Of a DNA stretch of 64,000 nucleotides, positions 17,767 to 25,741 are shown piece by piece (positions within the stretch are counted from its first letter, which is position 1; each line of letters opens with the position of its first letter). The notes below the pieces were generated by a model. It saw only the letters and a list, made by a program, of their open reading frames with translations, made no database searches and was not told where the DNA came from. A program made the position numbers and the translations under genes. Origin of the DNA: Pseudarthrobacter naphthalenicus (GTDB lineage Bacteria > Actinomycetota > Actinomycetes > Actinomycetales > Micrococcaceae); NCBI RefSeq assembly GCF_029076445.1, contig NZ_JARESG010000005.1, forward strand, positions 1 to 64,000, given 5' to 3'.

Positions 17767-18476
17767 GACCGGTTCCAGCCGTATTCGTTCTCCGGGCGCC
17801 CCGGGGTGCCGTAGCGGGGGGCCCGGGTGGCCGCGCCGGCGTCGGCAAGGTATTCGAGGTAGCGGCGGGCGGTCACCCGCGACATCCCTAGCGCCGCCAT
17901 CACCTCCGTGGCCGAAACAGCGCTCGGCTGCTGCTTCAGGTACTCCTTAACGGAGTCGAGGGTGGAGCCGGAGAGGCCTTTCGGCAACGGCAGTTCCGAC
18001 GGCGCCCGGAGGCTTGCGAACGCCTGATCCACATCGCTTTGGGACGCCCCCGCCCTGCCCGCCCCTGCCGCCGGCGAAGCCAGTTGCTGCCGGAAGAGCC
18101 GGTAGCTGCCCAGCTTGTCCGCAAACGTGGCGTAGGTGAAGGGCTTGATCAGGTACTGGACCACCCCGATGGCAACCGCGCTCCGGACAATCGCCACCTC
18201 GCGCACCGCCGTAATCGCAATAATGTCCGCCAGGATGCCGGCGGCCCGCATTCGCCGCGCAATGTCCAGGCCGTGCAGGTCCGGGAGGTTCATGTCCAGG
18301 AGGACGAGTTCCACGGGTTGGCCTGCGGCCGCGAGTTCCGTGAGGAGCCGGAGCGCGGACTGTCCGTCCGGTGCGGTGCCGGCCAGCGAGAAACCCGGGA
18401 TCCGGCCCACATAGGCCGCATGGGCGGCAGACGCCACCGGTTCGTCCTCAACCACGAGGACGCGGATATCACTCAC
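17763..18476 (-). CDS. CitB/DcuR-type response regulator
   Basis: A 237-residue response regulator. The receiver domain (1-125) has acidic residues Glu10/Asp11 and phosphoacceptor Asp61 (VLLDMNLPD), with YLIKPF containing the conserved Lys. The C-terminal DNA-binding region (about 165-237) has a helix-turn-helix around TEVMAALGMSRVTARRYLEYL. The GTG start overlaps the kinase stop (GTGA), so the two are made together. Family members control C4-dicarboxylate or citrate transport; the divergent dctA gene is the likely target. Confidence 0.92.
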   Translation of the reverse strand: MSDIRVLVVEDEPVASAAHAAYVGRIPGFSLAGTAPDGQSALRLLTELAAAGQPVELVLLDMNLPDLHGLDIARRMRAAGILADIIAITAVREVAIVRSAVAIGVVQYLIKPFTYATFADKLGSYRLFRQQLASPAAGAGRAGASQSDVDQAFASLRAPSELPLPKGLSGSTLDSVKEYLKQQPSAVSATEVMAALGMSRVTARRYLEYLADAGAATRAPRYGTPGRPENEYGWNRS

Positions 18477-20113
18477 AGGACCTGCTCCTTTTTATCGGTT
18501 CCGGCGGCCAGGGCCGGCAGGAACACATGGAAGCGCGCGCCGTGTGTGCCTGTGATGGTCATGCTACCGTCCAGACGCTGGACGGCCTGCCGGACCAGGG
18601 CCAGGCCGATGCCTCGTCCAAAGGGACCCGCCGCCTTGGTACTGAAGCCCTGCCGGAAGATGTCCTCCACAGCGGCCGGGTCCACGCCGGGGCCCGAATC
18701 CTCGACCATGATGTCCAGTCCCTCGGCGTCCGACTCAACCGTCAGCTGCACCCACTTCGGTGCCTCGCCATCGGCCGCGGCGTCGATGGCGTTGTCCAGG
18801 AGATTCCCCAGGATGGTGACCAGGTCCTGGACCGCAAGGCCGGTGACGGATGCAGAGCCTTCGGCCGCGAGCGTCAGCTTGACGCCGCGCTCGTTCGCTT
18901 CGGCAGCCTTGCCCATGATCAGGGCGCTGAGGACGGGTTCGTCCACGGAGTTCACCATCTCGTCCGTGAGCTGCTGGCTCAGTTCAAGGTCCTTCGTGGC
19001 GAACTCGAGGGCCTCCCGGGTACGGCCCAGTTCCAGCAGGGACACCATGGTGTGCAGCCGGTTGGCGTGCTCGTGGGTCTGGGCGCGCAGGGCATCGGAG
19101 AGAGTGCGCATGGTCTCGAGTTCACTGCCCAGGGATTCGATCTCCGTCCGGTCGCGGATGGTGGCAACGGTCCCGAAGACGGCCGGGCGGCGGATACCGG
19201 GGGAGACGGGCTCCACGGCAGGGCCCTGGTTCACCACCACAATCCGCGGACCCGTCAGGTGGATCTCATCGTGGGCGGGGCGGCCCGATTCGAAGAGGGC
19301 CTTCAGGCTCGGTGCCAGCGGGAGGTCCGCCAGCAGCGGCGGCCGCGAAGGGTCCTCGTCCGAGCCGCGGGGCTCCAGGCCCAGCAGGTCCGCTGCCTGG
19401 TCGTTGTACATCACCACCCTGCCTTTGGTGTCGATGAGTATGAGTCCTTCGCGGACGGAATGAAGCACCGATTCGTAATAGGCAAACAGCTGCGCCAACT
19501 GCTCGGGGCCCCAGCCTCGGGTGACACGGCGCAGGTACCGGCCCAGCAGCCAGGACGCCAGTGACCCGCCTATCAGCAGTGCGGCGCCGAGGGCCAGCAA
19601 CGCCGGCAACCGGCCGGACAAGGCAACATCGACTGTCCGGACCGTGACGCCGGCGGCCACCAGGGCCCTGACCTTCCCGGCCGCGTCCTTGACCGGGACC
19701 ACCGTCCGCACTGACGGCCCGAGGGTTCCGGCGGTGACTTCGGTAAAGACTTCACCGCGGAGCGGAGCGTCGATCGAGCCGATGTAGGGCCTGCCGAGTT
19801 CCTCGTTCCGGGGATGGGTCCAGCGTGTCCTGTCGGGGGCCATGATGGTGACGAAATCCGTTCCGGAACCAGCCATGACGTCCAGCGCGTACGGCTGCAG
19901 CAGCGCGGACGGATCCGGTGTGTCGGCCGCCTGCAGGACCAGGGGATTGGCGGCAACAGCGGCGGCCACCCCCGTCATCCGCCGGCCGGCTTCCTCATAG
20001 CTGCGGTCCCGGGCATCAACGTAAGTGGCAGTACCGACGATCGCGATGAAGGCAAGCACGATGAGCAGGTTGGCAACAAACAGCCTGCGGGCGATACTCC
20101 AGCGGTGGATCAT
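18473..20113 (-). CDS. CitA/DcuS-type sensor histidine kinase
   Basis: A 546-residue membrane sensor kinase. TM1 spans about 10-31. An extracytoplasmic PAS-like (Cache) sensor covers about 32-165 and TM2 about 168-192. A cytoplasmic PAS domain covers about 205-310. The SpoOB-type phosphoacceptor helix contains THEHANRLHTM. The ATPase has NLLDNAIDAA (N box), EDSGPGV (G1) and GRGIGLALVRQAV (G2). ATG 20113 is preceded by GGGAGG at 7 nt; the upstream extension is not supported. In this family the periplasmic domain binds citrate, fumarate, malate or succinate directly. Confidence 0.92.
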   Translation of the reverse strand: MIHRWSIARRLFVANLLIVLAFIAIVGTATYVDARDRSYEEAGRRMTGVAAAVAANPLVLQAADTPDPSALLQPYALDVMAGSGTDFVTIMAPDRTRWTHPRNEELGRPYIGSIDAPLRGEVFTEVTAGTLGPSVRTVVPVKDAAGKVRALVAAGVTVRTVDVALSGRLPALLALGAALLIGGSLASWLLGRYLRRVTRGWGPEQLAQLFAYYESVLHSVREGLILIDTKGRVVMYNDQAADLLGLEPRGSDEDPSRPPLLADLPLAPSLKALFESGRPAHDEIHLTGPRIVVVNQGPAVEPVSPGIRRPAVFGTVATIRDRTEIESLGSELETMRTLSDALRAQTHEHANRLHTMVSLLELGRTREALEFATKDLELSQQLTDEMVNSVDEPVLSALIMGKAAEANERGVKLTLAAEGSASVTGLAVQDLVTILGNLLDNAIDAAADGEAPKWVQLTVESDAEGLDIMVEDSGPGVDPAAVEDIFRQGFSTKAAGPFGRGIGLALVRQAVQRLDGSMTITGTHGARFHVFLPALAAGTDKKEQVL

Positions 20114-20146
20114 CAAGCACCTCCCATGACCAATATGAACGCAACG

Positions 20147-20160
20147 GTGAGCTAAGTCAC
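20147..20160. promoter_or_regulatory. Crp/GlxR-like half-palindrome between sensor kinase and dctA
   Basis: GTGA-N6-TCAC lies in the 143-nt divergent intergenic region. This matches the core of the actinobacterial Crp/GlxR consensus TGTGA-N6-TCACA, without the outer T and A. It could give catabolite control of the transporter and its sensor. Confidence 0.35.
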
Positions 20161-20173
20161 GGCGTGCCCAATG

Positions 20174-20241
20174 ATGGATATCACACCAGACTGACGCGAT
20201 GTGCCCAGAGAATGCGCCGCAGCGTCTACCAGAATATCCAT
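20174..20241. promoter_or_regulatory. Inverted repeat upstream of dctA
   Basis: ATGGATAT (20174-20181) and ATATCCAT (20234-20241) are perfect 8-bp inverted copies, 52 nt apart. The right copy ends just before the dctA ribosome binding site. They are candidate contact sites for the adjacent response regulator, which belongs to a family binding AT-rich elements. Confidence 0.3.
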
Positions 20242-20256
20242 GCAAGGAGACACATC

Positions 20257-21603
20257 ATGGCTTCTCAACGAGGAGAGTCAGCGGCGCCTGCGAAGGCCGC
20301 CCGCAAGGGCCTCGACAAATCCCACTACCTTTACATGGCCGTCATCGCAGCCGTCATCCTGGGCGCACTCGTCGGCCTGATCTTCCCTGAGGTCGGCAAA
20401 TCGCTGAAGCCGCTGGGCGACGGCTTCATCAAGCTCATCAAGATGATGATTGCGCCCATCATCTTCTGCACCATCGTCCTGGGCATCGGTTCCATCGCCA
20501 AGGCAGCCACGGTAGGCAAAGTCGGAGGCCTGGCGCTGGGGTACTTCCTGCTCATGTCCACGTTTGCGCTCGCCATTGGCCTGGTTGTCGGCAACCTCAT
20601 CCACCCGGGTGAGGGACTCAACCTGACCCCTTACGACCCCAATAAGAAGGCCGCCACGGACAGTACCGTGGACTTCCTGCTGGGTATCATCCCCGGGGAC
20701 ATTCCGGTCCTCCCCACCCTCCTCGCGGCAATCCTGGTCGGCTTTGCCCTCCAGAAGATGGGCCCGCAGGGTGCCCCCATCCTGAAGGCCATCGGGCACG
20801 GACAGGCTCTTGTCTTCCGCATCCTGATCATGATCATGTGGCTCGCCCCGGTGGGTGCCTTCGGCGCCATCGCCGCCGTCGTCGGGGCCACGGGCTTCCA
20901 GGCAATCATCAGCATGTTCACGCTGATGGTGGCGTTCTACATCACCTGCGCGCTCTTCATCGTGGTCATCCTCGGCGGAATCCTGCAGGTTGTTGCAGGT
21001 GTCAACATCTTCAAGCTGATGAAGTACCTGGCCCGCGAGTACCTGCTGATCTTCTCCACGTCTTCCTCCGAGGCTGCCCTGCCGCGCCTCATCGCCAAGA
21101 TGGAACACCTGGGCGTTTCCAAGCCGGTTGTCGGTGTCACCGTCCCCACGGGCTACTCCTTCAACCTGGACGGCACCGCCATCTACCTGACCATGGCGTC
21201 GCTGTTCGTGGCCAACGCCATGGGCATGCCAATGGACCTCGGAGCGCAGGTTTCCCTGCTGGTCTTCATGATCATTGCCTCCAAGGGCGCCGCAGGCGTG
21301 ACCGGTGCCGGCCTGGCCACCCTGGCGGCCGGCCTCCAGGCGCACGCACCCCAGCTGCTCGGCGGCGTCGGCATGATCGTCGGCATCGACCGGTTCATGT
21401 CCGAGGCCCGCGCCCTGACCAACTTCACCGGCAACGCGGTGGCCACCGTCCTGATCGGCACGTGGGTCAAGGAGATCGACGGCGAGCAGGTCACCAAGGT
21501 GCTCTCCGGCGAACTTCCCTTCGACGAACAGACCATGATGGCGGGTCACGGCGACCGGATGGGCTCGTCTTCCGTCACCCCCGAGGTAGCGGCGCACGCC
21601 TAA
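20257..21603 (+). CDS. dctA: C4-dicarboxylate:cation symporter DctA
   Basis: A 448-residue inner-membrane protein of the DAACS (glutamate transporter) family that imports succinate, fumarate and malate with cations. It has about eight TM segments, two re-entrant loops (STSSSEAALPRL and ASKGAAGVTGAG) and the substrate motif NLDGTAIYLTMA. RFMSEARALTNFTGNAVA is also diagnostic. ATG 20257 has AAGGAG 7 nt upstream. It is divergent from the two-component genes and probably controlled by them. A terminator follows. Confidence 0.94.
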   Translation: MASQRGESAAPAKAARKGLDKSHYLYMAVIAAVILGALVGLIFPEVGKSLKPLGDGFIKLIKMMIAPIIFCTIVLGIGSIAKAATVGKVGGLALGYFLLMSTFALAIGLVVGNLIHPGEGLNLTPYDPNKKAATDSTVDFLLGIIPGDIPVLPTLLAAILVGFALQKMGPQGAPILKAIGHGQALVFRILIMIMWLAPVGAFGAIAAVVGATGFQAIISMFTLMVAFYITCALFIVVILGGILQVVAGVNIFKLMKYLAREYLLIFSTSSSEAALPRLIAKMEHLGVSKPVVGVTVPTGYSFNLDGTAIYLTMASLFVANAMGMPMDLGAQVSLLVFMIIASKGAAGVTGAGLATLAAGLQAHAPQLLGGVGMIVGIDRFMSEARALTNFTGNAVATVLIGTWVKEIDGEQVTKVLSGELPFDEQTMMAGHGDRMGSSSVTPEVAAHA

Positions 21604-21631
21604 GAGCCGGCTCTTCCGCTTCCAAACACCG

Positions 21632-21662
21632 ACCGCCCCTGCAGCCTTGCTGCCGGGGCGGT
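21632..21662 (+). terminator. dctA terminator
   Basis: ACCGCCCC (21632-21639) pairs with GGGGCGGT (21655-21662), with an inner GCAG/CTGC pairing, followed by TTG. It begins 29 nt after the dctA stop. The remaining stretch to 21826 has a short CTCTA-G-TAGAG palindrome (21691-21701) and no gene. Confidence 0.75.
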
Positions 21663-21826
21663 TTGTGCGTCCCGGACCTTAACCTTCGACCTCTAGTAGA
21701 GGGTCAAGGCTCAGAATCCACACAAAGTCAAGTTCCCTCGAATACCGTGTCGGGACCTGTAGCCTAGGTGAAAAGCAGGATCGGCGCTGGGTCGCCAGCG
21801 GCAGGAAAATCACCGTCATCGAAAGT

Positions 21827-22738
21827 GTGGATAGATACGTGAGCAGCGAACAGGGTTCGGCAACTCTGGAAGGCACGGAACTCGATCTGGAAGACGCCGT
21901 GATGGGTCCCACCGGGCGGCCCCACCGCGAATTCCCGGAACCCGCACCGCTGTCCTCCCACGGTCCCGCGCGCGTGATCGCCATGGTCAACCAAAAGGGC
22001 GGGGTGGGCAAAACCACGTCCACCATCAATTTGGCTGCGGCCCTCGCCGAGTACGGCCGCAGGGTTCTGCTGGTGGACTTTGACCCCCAGGGCGCGTTGT
22101 CCGCCGGCCTGGGCATCAACCCGCATGAACTGGACCTGACCGTCTACAACGTCCTGATGGACCGCAAAGTGGACATCCGCGACGCCATTCATCAGACCGG
22201 CGTTGAAAACGTCGATCTGCTGCCGGCCAACATCGATCTGTCCGCCGCCGAAGTGCAGCTAGTCAACGAGGTGGCCCGTGAGCAGGTCCTGGACCGGGCC
22301 CTGAAGAAGGTGGAAGACGACTACGACGTCGTGCTGATTGACTGCCAGCCGTCCCTCGGATTGCTGACCGTTAACGCGCTCACTGCTGCGCACGGCGTCA
22401 TCATCCCGCTGATCTGCGAATTCTTCGCCCTCCGCGCCGTTGCCCTGCTCGTGGAAACCATCGACAAAGTCCAGGACCGGCTCAACCCCCGGCTGCAGGT
22501 GGATGGCGTCCTCGCCACTATGTACGACGCCCGCACCCTGCACAGCCGAGAAGTCATCAGCCGCCTGGTGGAAGCTTTCGGTGACAAGGTCTTCGAGACC
22601 GTCATCAAGCGTTCCATTAAGTTTGCCGACGCCACGGTCGCGGCTGAACCGATCACCACCTACGCGGGGAACCACATCGGGGCGGACGCCTACCGCCGGC
22701 TGGCCAAGGAACTGATTTCCCGCGGCGGCGCACCCTAG
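21827..22738 (+). CDS. ParA/Soj-family ATPase of the scpA-scpB locus
   Basis: A 303-residue deviant-Walker ATPase. The P-loop KGGVGKTT spans 57-64, Walker A' is VDFDPQGAL, and Walker B is VVLIDCQPSLGLLTVNAL. It corresponds to Rv1708 and the Streptomyces gene before scpA, distinct from the origin-proximal parA of parAB. GTG 21827 and GTG 21839 are both possible starts; neither has a good ribosome binding site. The first 48 residues are variable. Its stop is 7 nt before scpA. A role with condensin in chromosome organisation is inferred from linkage. Confidence 0.9.
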   Translation: MDRYVSSEQGSATLEGTELDLEDAVMGPTGRPHREFPEPAPLSSHGPARVIAMVNQKGGVGKTTSTINLAAALAEYGRRVLLVDFDPQGALSAGLGINPHELDLTVYNVLMDRKVDIRDAIHQTGVENVDLLPANIDLSAAEVQLVNEVAREQVLDRALKKVEDDYDVVLIDCQPSLGLLTVNALTAAHGVIIPLICEFFALRAVALLVETIDKVQDRLNPRLQVDGVLATMYDARTLHSREVISRLVEAFGDKVFETVIKRSIKFADATVAAEPITTYAGNHIGADAYRRLAKELISRGGAP

Positions 22739-22745
22739 CCAGACC

Positions 22746-23558
22746 GTGGCGGAGTCCAAGCCCGGCTTTGAGGTGCGGCTGGCGAATTTCACCGGTCCGT
22801 TCGACCTTCTGTTGGGCCTCATTGCCAAGCATCAGCTGGACATTACCGAGGTGGCCATCGCCACCGTCACTGACGAGTTCATTAAGTACATCAGGAAGCT
22901 CCAGAAACTCGGTGAGGAATGGGCGCTGGACGAAGCCAGCGAGTTCCTTGTCATCGCAGCCACGCTCCTGGACCTCAAGGCGGCGCGGCTGCTGCCGGCC
23001 GGTGAAGTGGAGGACGACGAGGACATCGCCAGGCTGGAAGCCCGTGACCTCCTGTTCGCCCGTCTCCTGCAGTACAAGGCGTTCAAGCAGGTGGCCGCGC
23101 TGATGGCGGACAGCCTGGAACAGGAGGCCCAGCGGTTCCCGCGGCAAGTTGCCCTGGAAGAGCACTTCGCCGCGATGCTCCCGGAGCTGGTGTGGAAACA
23201 CACGCCGCAGCAGTTCGCACGGCTGGCTGAAGTGGCCCTGCAGCCGAAGGCGCCCAAGCCCACTGAGGTGGGCCTGGCCCACCTTCACGGCAGCACCGTC
23301 AGTGTCAAGGAGCAGGCGGAGATCCTGGGCCTGCGGCTTCAGCCGGGAAAGCCCCTTTCCTTCCGGGCGCTGATTGCCGACGCCGAATCCACCCTGGTGG
23401 TGGTGGCCCGTTTCCTGGCATTGCTGGAAATGTTCCGGGACAGGGCGGTCTCCTTTGACCAGCTCTCTCCGCTGGGTGACCTCACGGTGCACTGGACAGC
23501 GGCCGGCACGGACTGGTCAACCGAAAACCTGAGCGAAGAATTTGAGGAGCAATTGTGA
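22746..23558 (+). CDS. scpA: Segregation and condensation protein A
   Basis: A 270-residue kleisin that bridges the SMC heads in bacterial condensin with ScpB. The N-terminal helix FTGPFDLLLGLIAKHQLDI is the family signature. LDEASEFLVIAATLLDLKAARLL follows, and a winged-helix C-terminus (FRALIADAESTLVVVARFLALLEM) contacts SMC. It starts with GTG 22746. Its stop overlaps the scpB start (GTGA), so subunit synthesis is coupled. Its SMC partner is outside the window. Confidence 0.95.
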   Translation: MAESKPGFEVRLANFTGPFDLLLGLIAKHQLDITEVAIATVTDEFIKYIRKLQKLGEEWALDEASEFLVIAATLLDLKAARLLPAGEVEDDEDIARLEARDLLFARLLQYKAFKQVAALMADSLEQEAQRFPRQVALEEHFAAMLPELVWKHTPQQFARLAEVALQPKAPKPTEVGLAHLHGSTVSVKEQAEILGLRLQPGKPLSFRALIADAESTLVVVARFLALLEMFRDRAVSFDQLSPLGDLTVHWTAAGTDWSTENLSEEFEEQL

Positions 23559-24241
23559 CTGCGGAGTTTTCGGCTGCCGGGGCGGCGCCTGCCGCGGATG
23601 ACGACGGGCACGCAGTTCCGGACGTCCACTCACTTCCGGGCGGTCCCAAGGCTGCACTTGAAGCAGTCCTCATGGTCCTGGATCAGCCCGCCACCTCCAC
23701 CGACCTCGCAGCAGGCCTTAACCTGACGGTGGCTTCCGTTGAGCAGTTGCTCGTGGAACTGCAGCGGGAGTATAGCGGCTATACTGTTAAAGCCCCGGAC
23801 ATGGATGACGCCAGCGTTGCTGGCTTCAGCGCCAGCCCCCGGGGTTTTGAATTGCGGAGCATCGCCGGTGGCTGGCGGATCTACTCCCGCGCAGACTTTG
23901 CCGACATTGTGGGCCGTTTTGTGCTGGAGGGTCAGACGGCCAGGCTGACGCAGGCGGCACTGGAAACCCTTGCCGTCATCGCGTATCGCCAGCCTGTCTC
24001 CAGAGCCAGGGTATCCGCAATTCGGGGAGTCAATGTCGATTCTGTCGTACGGACATTGACCCAGCGCGGGCTGATCGAAGATGCAGGAAACGATCCTGAA
24101 TCGGGAGCCATCCTCTACCGGACTACATCGTATTTCCTGGAACGGATGGGCATCGGCTCCGTGGCGGAACTGCCGCAACTCTCACCCCATCTTCCGGGGC
24201 TCGAGGGGATCGCGGAGTTCTACGACGCCGACAGAATGTAG
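23555..24241 (+). CDS. scpB: Segregation and condensation protein B
   Basis: A 228-residue protein with two winged-helix domains. Motifs include GGPKAALEAVLMVLDQPAT, ELRSIAGGWRIYSR, LTQAALETLAVIAYRQPVSR and IRGVNVDSVVRTLTQRGLI. GTG 23555 overlaps the scpA stop by 4 nt. The first 30 residues are an Ala/Asp-rich extension. It forms condensin with ScpA and SMC. Confidence 0.95.
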   Translation: MTAEFSAAGAAPAADDDGHAVPDVHSLPGGPKAALEAVLMVLDQPATSTDLAAGLNLTVASVEQLLVELQREYSGYTVKAPDMDDASVAGFSASPRGFELRSIAGGWRIYSRADFADIVGRFVLEGQTARLTQAALETLAVIAYRQPVSRARVSAIRGVNVDSVVRTLTQRGLIEDAGNDPESGAILYRTTSYFLERMGIGSVAELPQLSPHLPGLEGIAEFYDADRM

Positions 24242-24352
24242 GCGGGGTATCCCGCCTGCACACAAGAGTATTCATAAGGGCAGATAAATTCTGCATGGCT
24301 GGCTAGGGTTGTTCTTGGACAACTTGCCGGTCAACATATCGAAGGACGGGTC

Positions 24353-25738
24353 ATGACACAGGCGGGACGCCAGGGTTCACCACGTAACGGTTCTGGACGG
24401 AACAGTTCAGAACGCAATGCCGGACAAGGCGGCGCCAGCCGCAGTACACCGGCCAGCCGCAGTACACCGGCCAGCCGCAGTACACCGGCTAGCCGCAGTG
24501 CGCCGGCTAGCCGCAGTGCGCCGGCCAGCCGCAGTACACCGCGCAATCCGGCGCAGGGCGGCACGGGCCGCAACCCTGCCGCAGGCCGCAATCCTGCTCA
24601 GGGCGGGAGCGGCCGCCCCGCCGCGGCGGGTGGGGGCTTCCGCGCAGGTGCCGGCAAGCGCACTGCCGGCTTCGGCGGCGGCGACCGGCCCTACAAGGCG
24701 CCGAAGCCGCGCGAGGAGCCTTTTGTTGATCCCGGAGATGCCCCGGCTTCTCCGGCAGGGCGCGGGGACTCCGACTGGAAGCCCGCCGCAGCCCCGGCCC
24801 GGAAGCCTGCTGCCCGGAAACCGGGAGCCAAAAAAGCGCCGGGCACGCCCGGGGCCCTCAAGCCCAAACCACGTGCCGGCAAGCCCGGGGCAGCTGCTTC
24901 GCGCGCATTCGGCAGCGAACGGTTCGGCCAGAACCTTGGCCCCGTGCGCAAGCCCTCCCGCAAGCGCGGACCCCGTGGACCGGTTCCGCAGTCTGAAATG
25001 CACGACGCCGACGGGATCCGCCTGCAGAAGGTCATGGCCCAGGCGGGTGTGGCGTCGCGCCGCGTCTGTGAGGAAATGATCGCCGAGGGCCGCGTTGAAG
25101 TGGATGGCCAGGTCGTCACCGAGCTGGGTGTCCGGGTGGATCCCAAAACGGCTGTCATCCACGTGGACGGACTGCGGATCCAGCTGGACGAGAACCTTGT
25201 TTACATGGTGTTCAACAAGCCCAAGGGCGTCGTCTCCACCATGGAGGACCCGGACGGGCGGCCGTGCATCAGCGATTTTGTGCGGAAGACCCACCAGGGC
25301 GAACGCCTGTTCCATGTGGGCCGGCTGGACGTTGCCACGGAAGGCCTGCTGCTGCTCACGAACGACGGCGAGCTGGCCAACCGCCTGACCCACCCCTCCT
25401 ATGAGGTGCCCAAGACCTACCTGGTGCAGGTCCGCGGACCGTTCCCGCAGGGAATTGGCGCCCAGCTGAAGGAAGGCGTGGAGCTTGAGGACGGCTTCGC
25501 TTCCGTGGACTCCTTCAGGCTGGTGGATTCCACTCCGGGCCACGTGCTGATCGAAGTTGTGCTGCACTCCGGCAAGAACCGCATTGTCCGGCGTTTGTTT
25601 GACGCTGTGGGCTTCCCGGTCCTGCGCCTGGTGCGCGTCAAGGTGGGCCCCATTGGCCTGGGTGACCAGCGCCAGGGCAGCATCCGCAACCTTGGCAAGC
25701 AGGAAGTCGGCCACCTGCTGGCATCCGTAGGGCTCTGA
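24353..25738 (+). CDS. 23S rRNA pseudouridine synthase (RluB-type) with long basic N-terminal tail
   Basis: A 461-residue protein. Residues 1-215 are a low-complexity, Arg/Ser/Pro/Ala/Gly-rich tail, including six ASRSTP or ASRSAP units. An S4 RNA-binding domain follows (about 220-280: RLQKVMAQAGVASRRVCEEM). The RsuA/RluB catalytic domain has GRLDVATEGLLLLTNDGE with catalytic Asp326. The family makes pseudouridine near position 2605 of 23S rRNA. RluB enzymes are usually about 250-300 residues, so the tail is a lineage extension, probably for RNA binding. It lies in the conserved scpB-rluB-cmk-der order. Confidence 0.92.
   Translation: MTQAGRQGSPRNGSGRNSSERNAGQGGASRSTPASRSTPASRSTPASRSAPASRSAPASRSTPRNPAQGGTGRNPAAGRNPAQGGSGRPAAAGGGFRAGAGKRTAGFGGGDRPYKAPKPREEPFVDPGDAPASPAGRGDSDWKPAAAPARKPAARKPGAKKAPGTPGALKPKPRAGKPGAAASRAFGSERFGQNLGPVRKPSRKRGPRGPVPQSEMHDADGIRLQKVMAQAGVASRRVCEEMIAEGRVEVDGQVVTELGVRVDPKTAVIHVDGLRIQLDENLVYMVFNKPKGVVSTMEDPDGRPCISDFVRKTHQGERLFHVGRLDVATEGLLLLTNDGELANRLTHPSYEVPKTYLVQVRGPFPQGIGAQLKEGVELEDGFASVDSFRLVDSTPGHVLIEVVLHSGKNRIVRRLFDAVGFPVLRLVRVKVGPIGLGDQRQGSIRNLGKQEVGHLLASVGL
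24434..24541 (+). repeat. 18-bp in-frame tandem repeat in rluB, six units
   Basis: Six 18-bp units begin at 24434, 24452, 24470, 24488, 24506 and 24524. They encode ASRSTP (units 1-3 and 6) and ASRSAP (units 4 and 5). The first three differ by at most one base, which indicates recent slippage or unequal exchange. Confidence 0.9.
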
Positions 25739-25741
25739 CGC

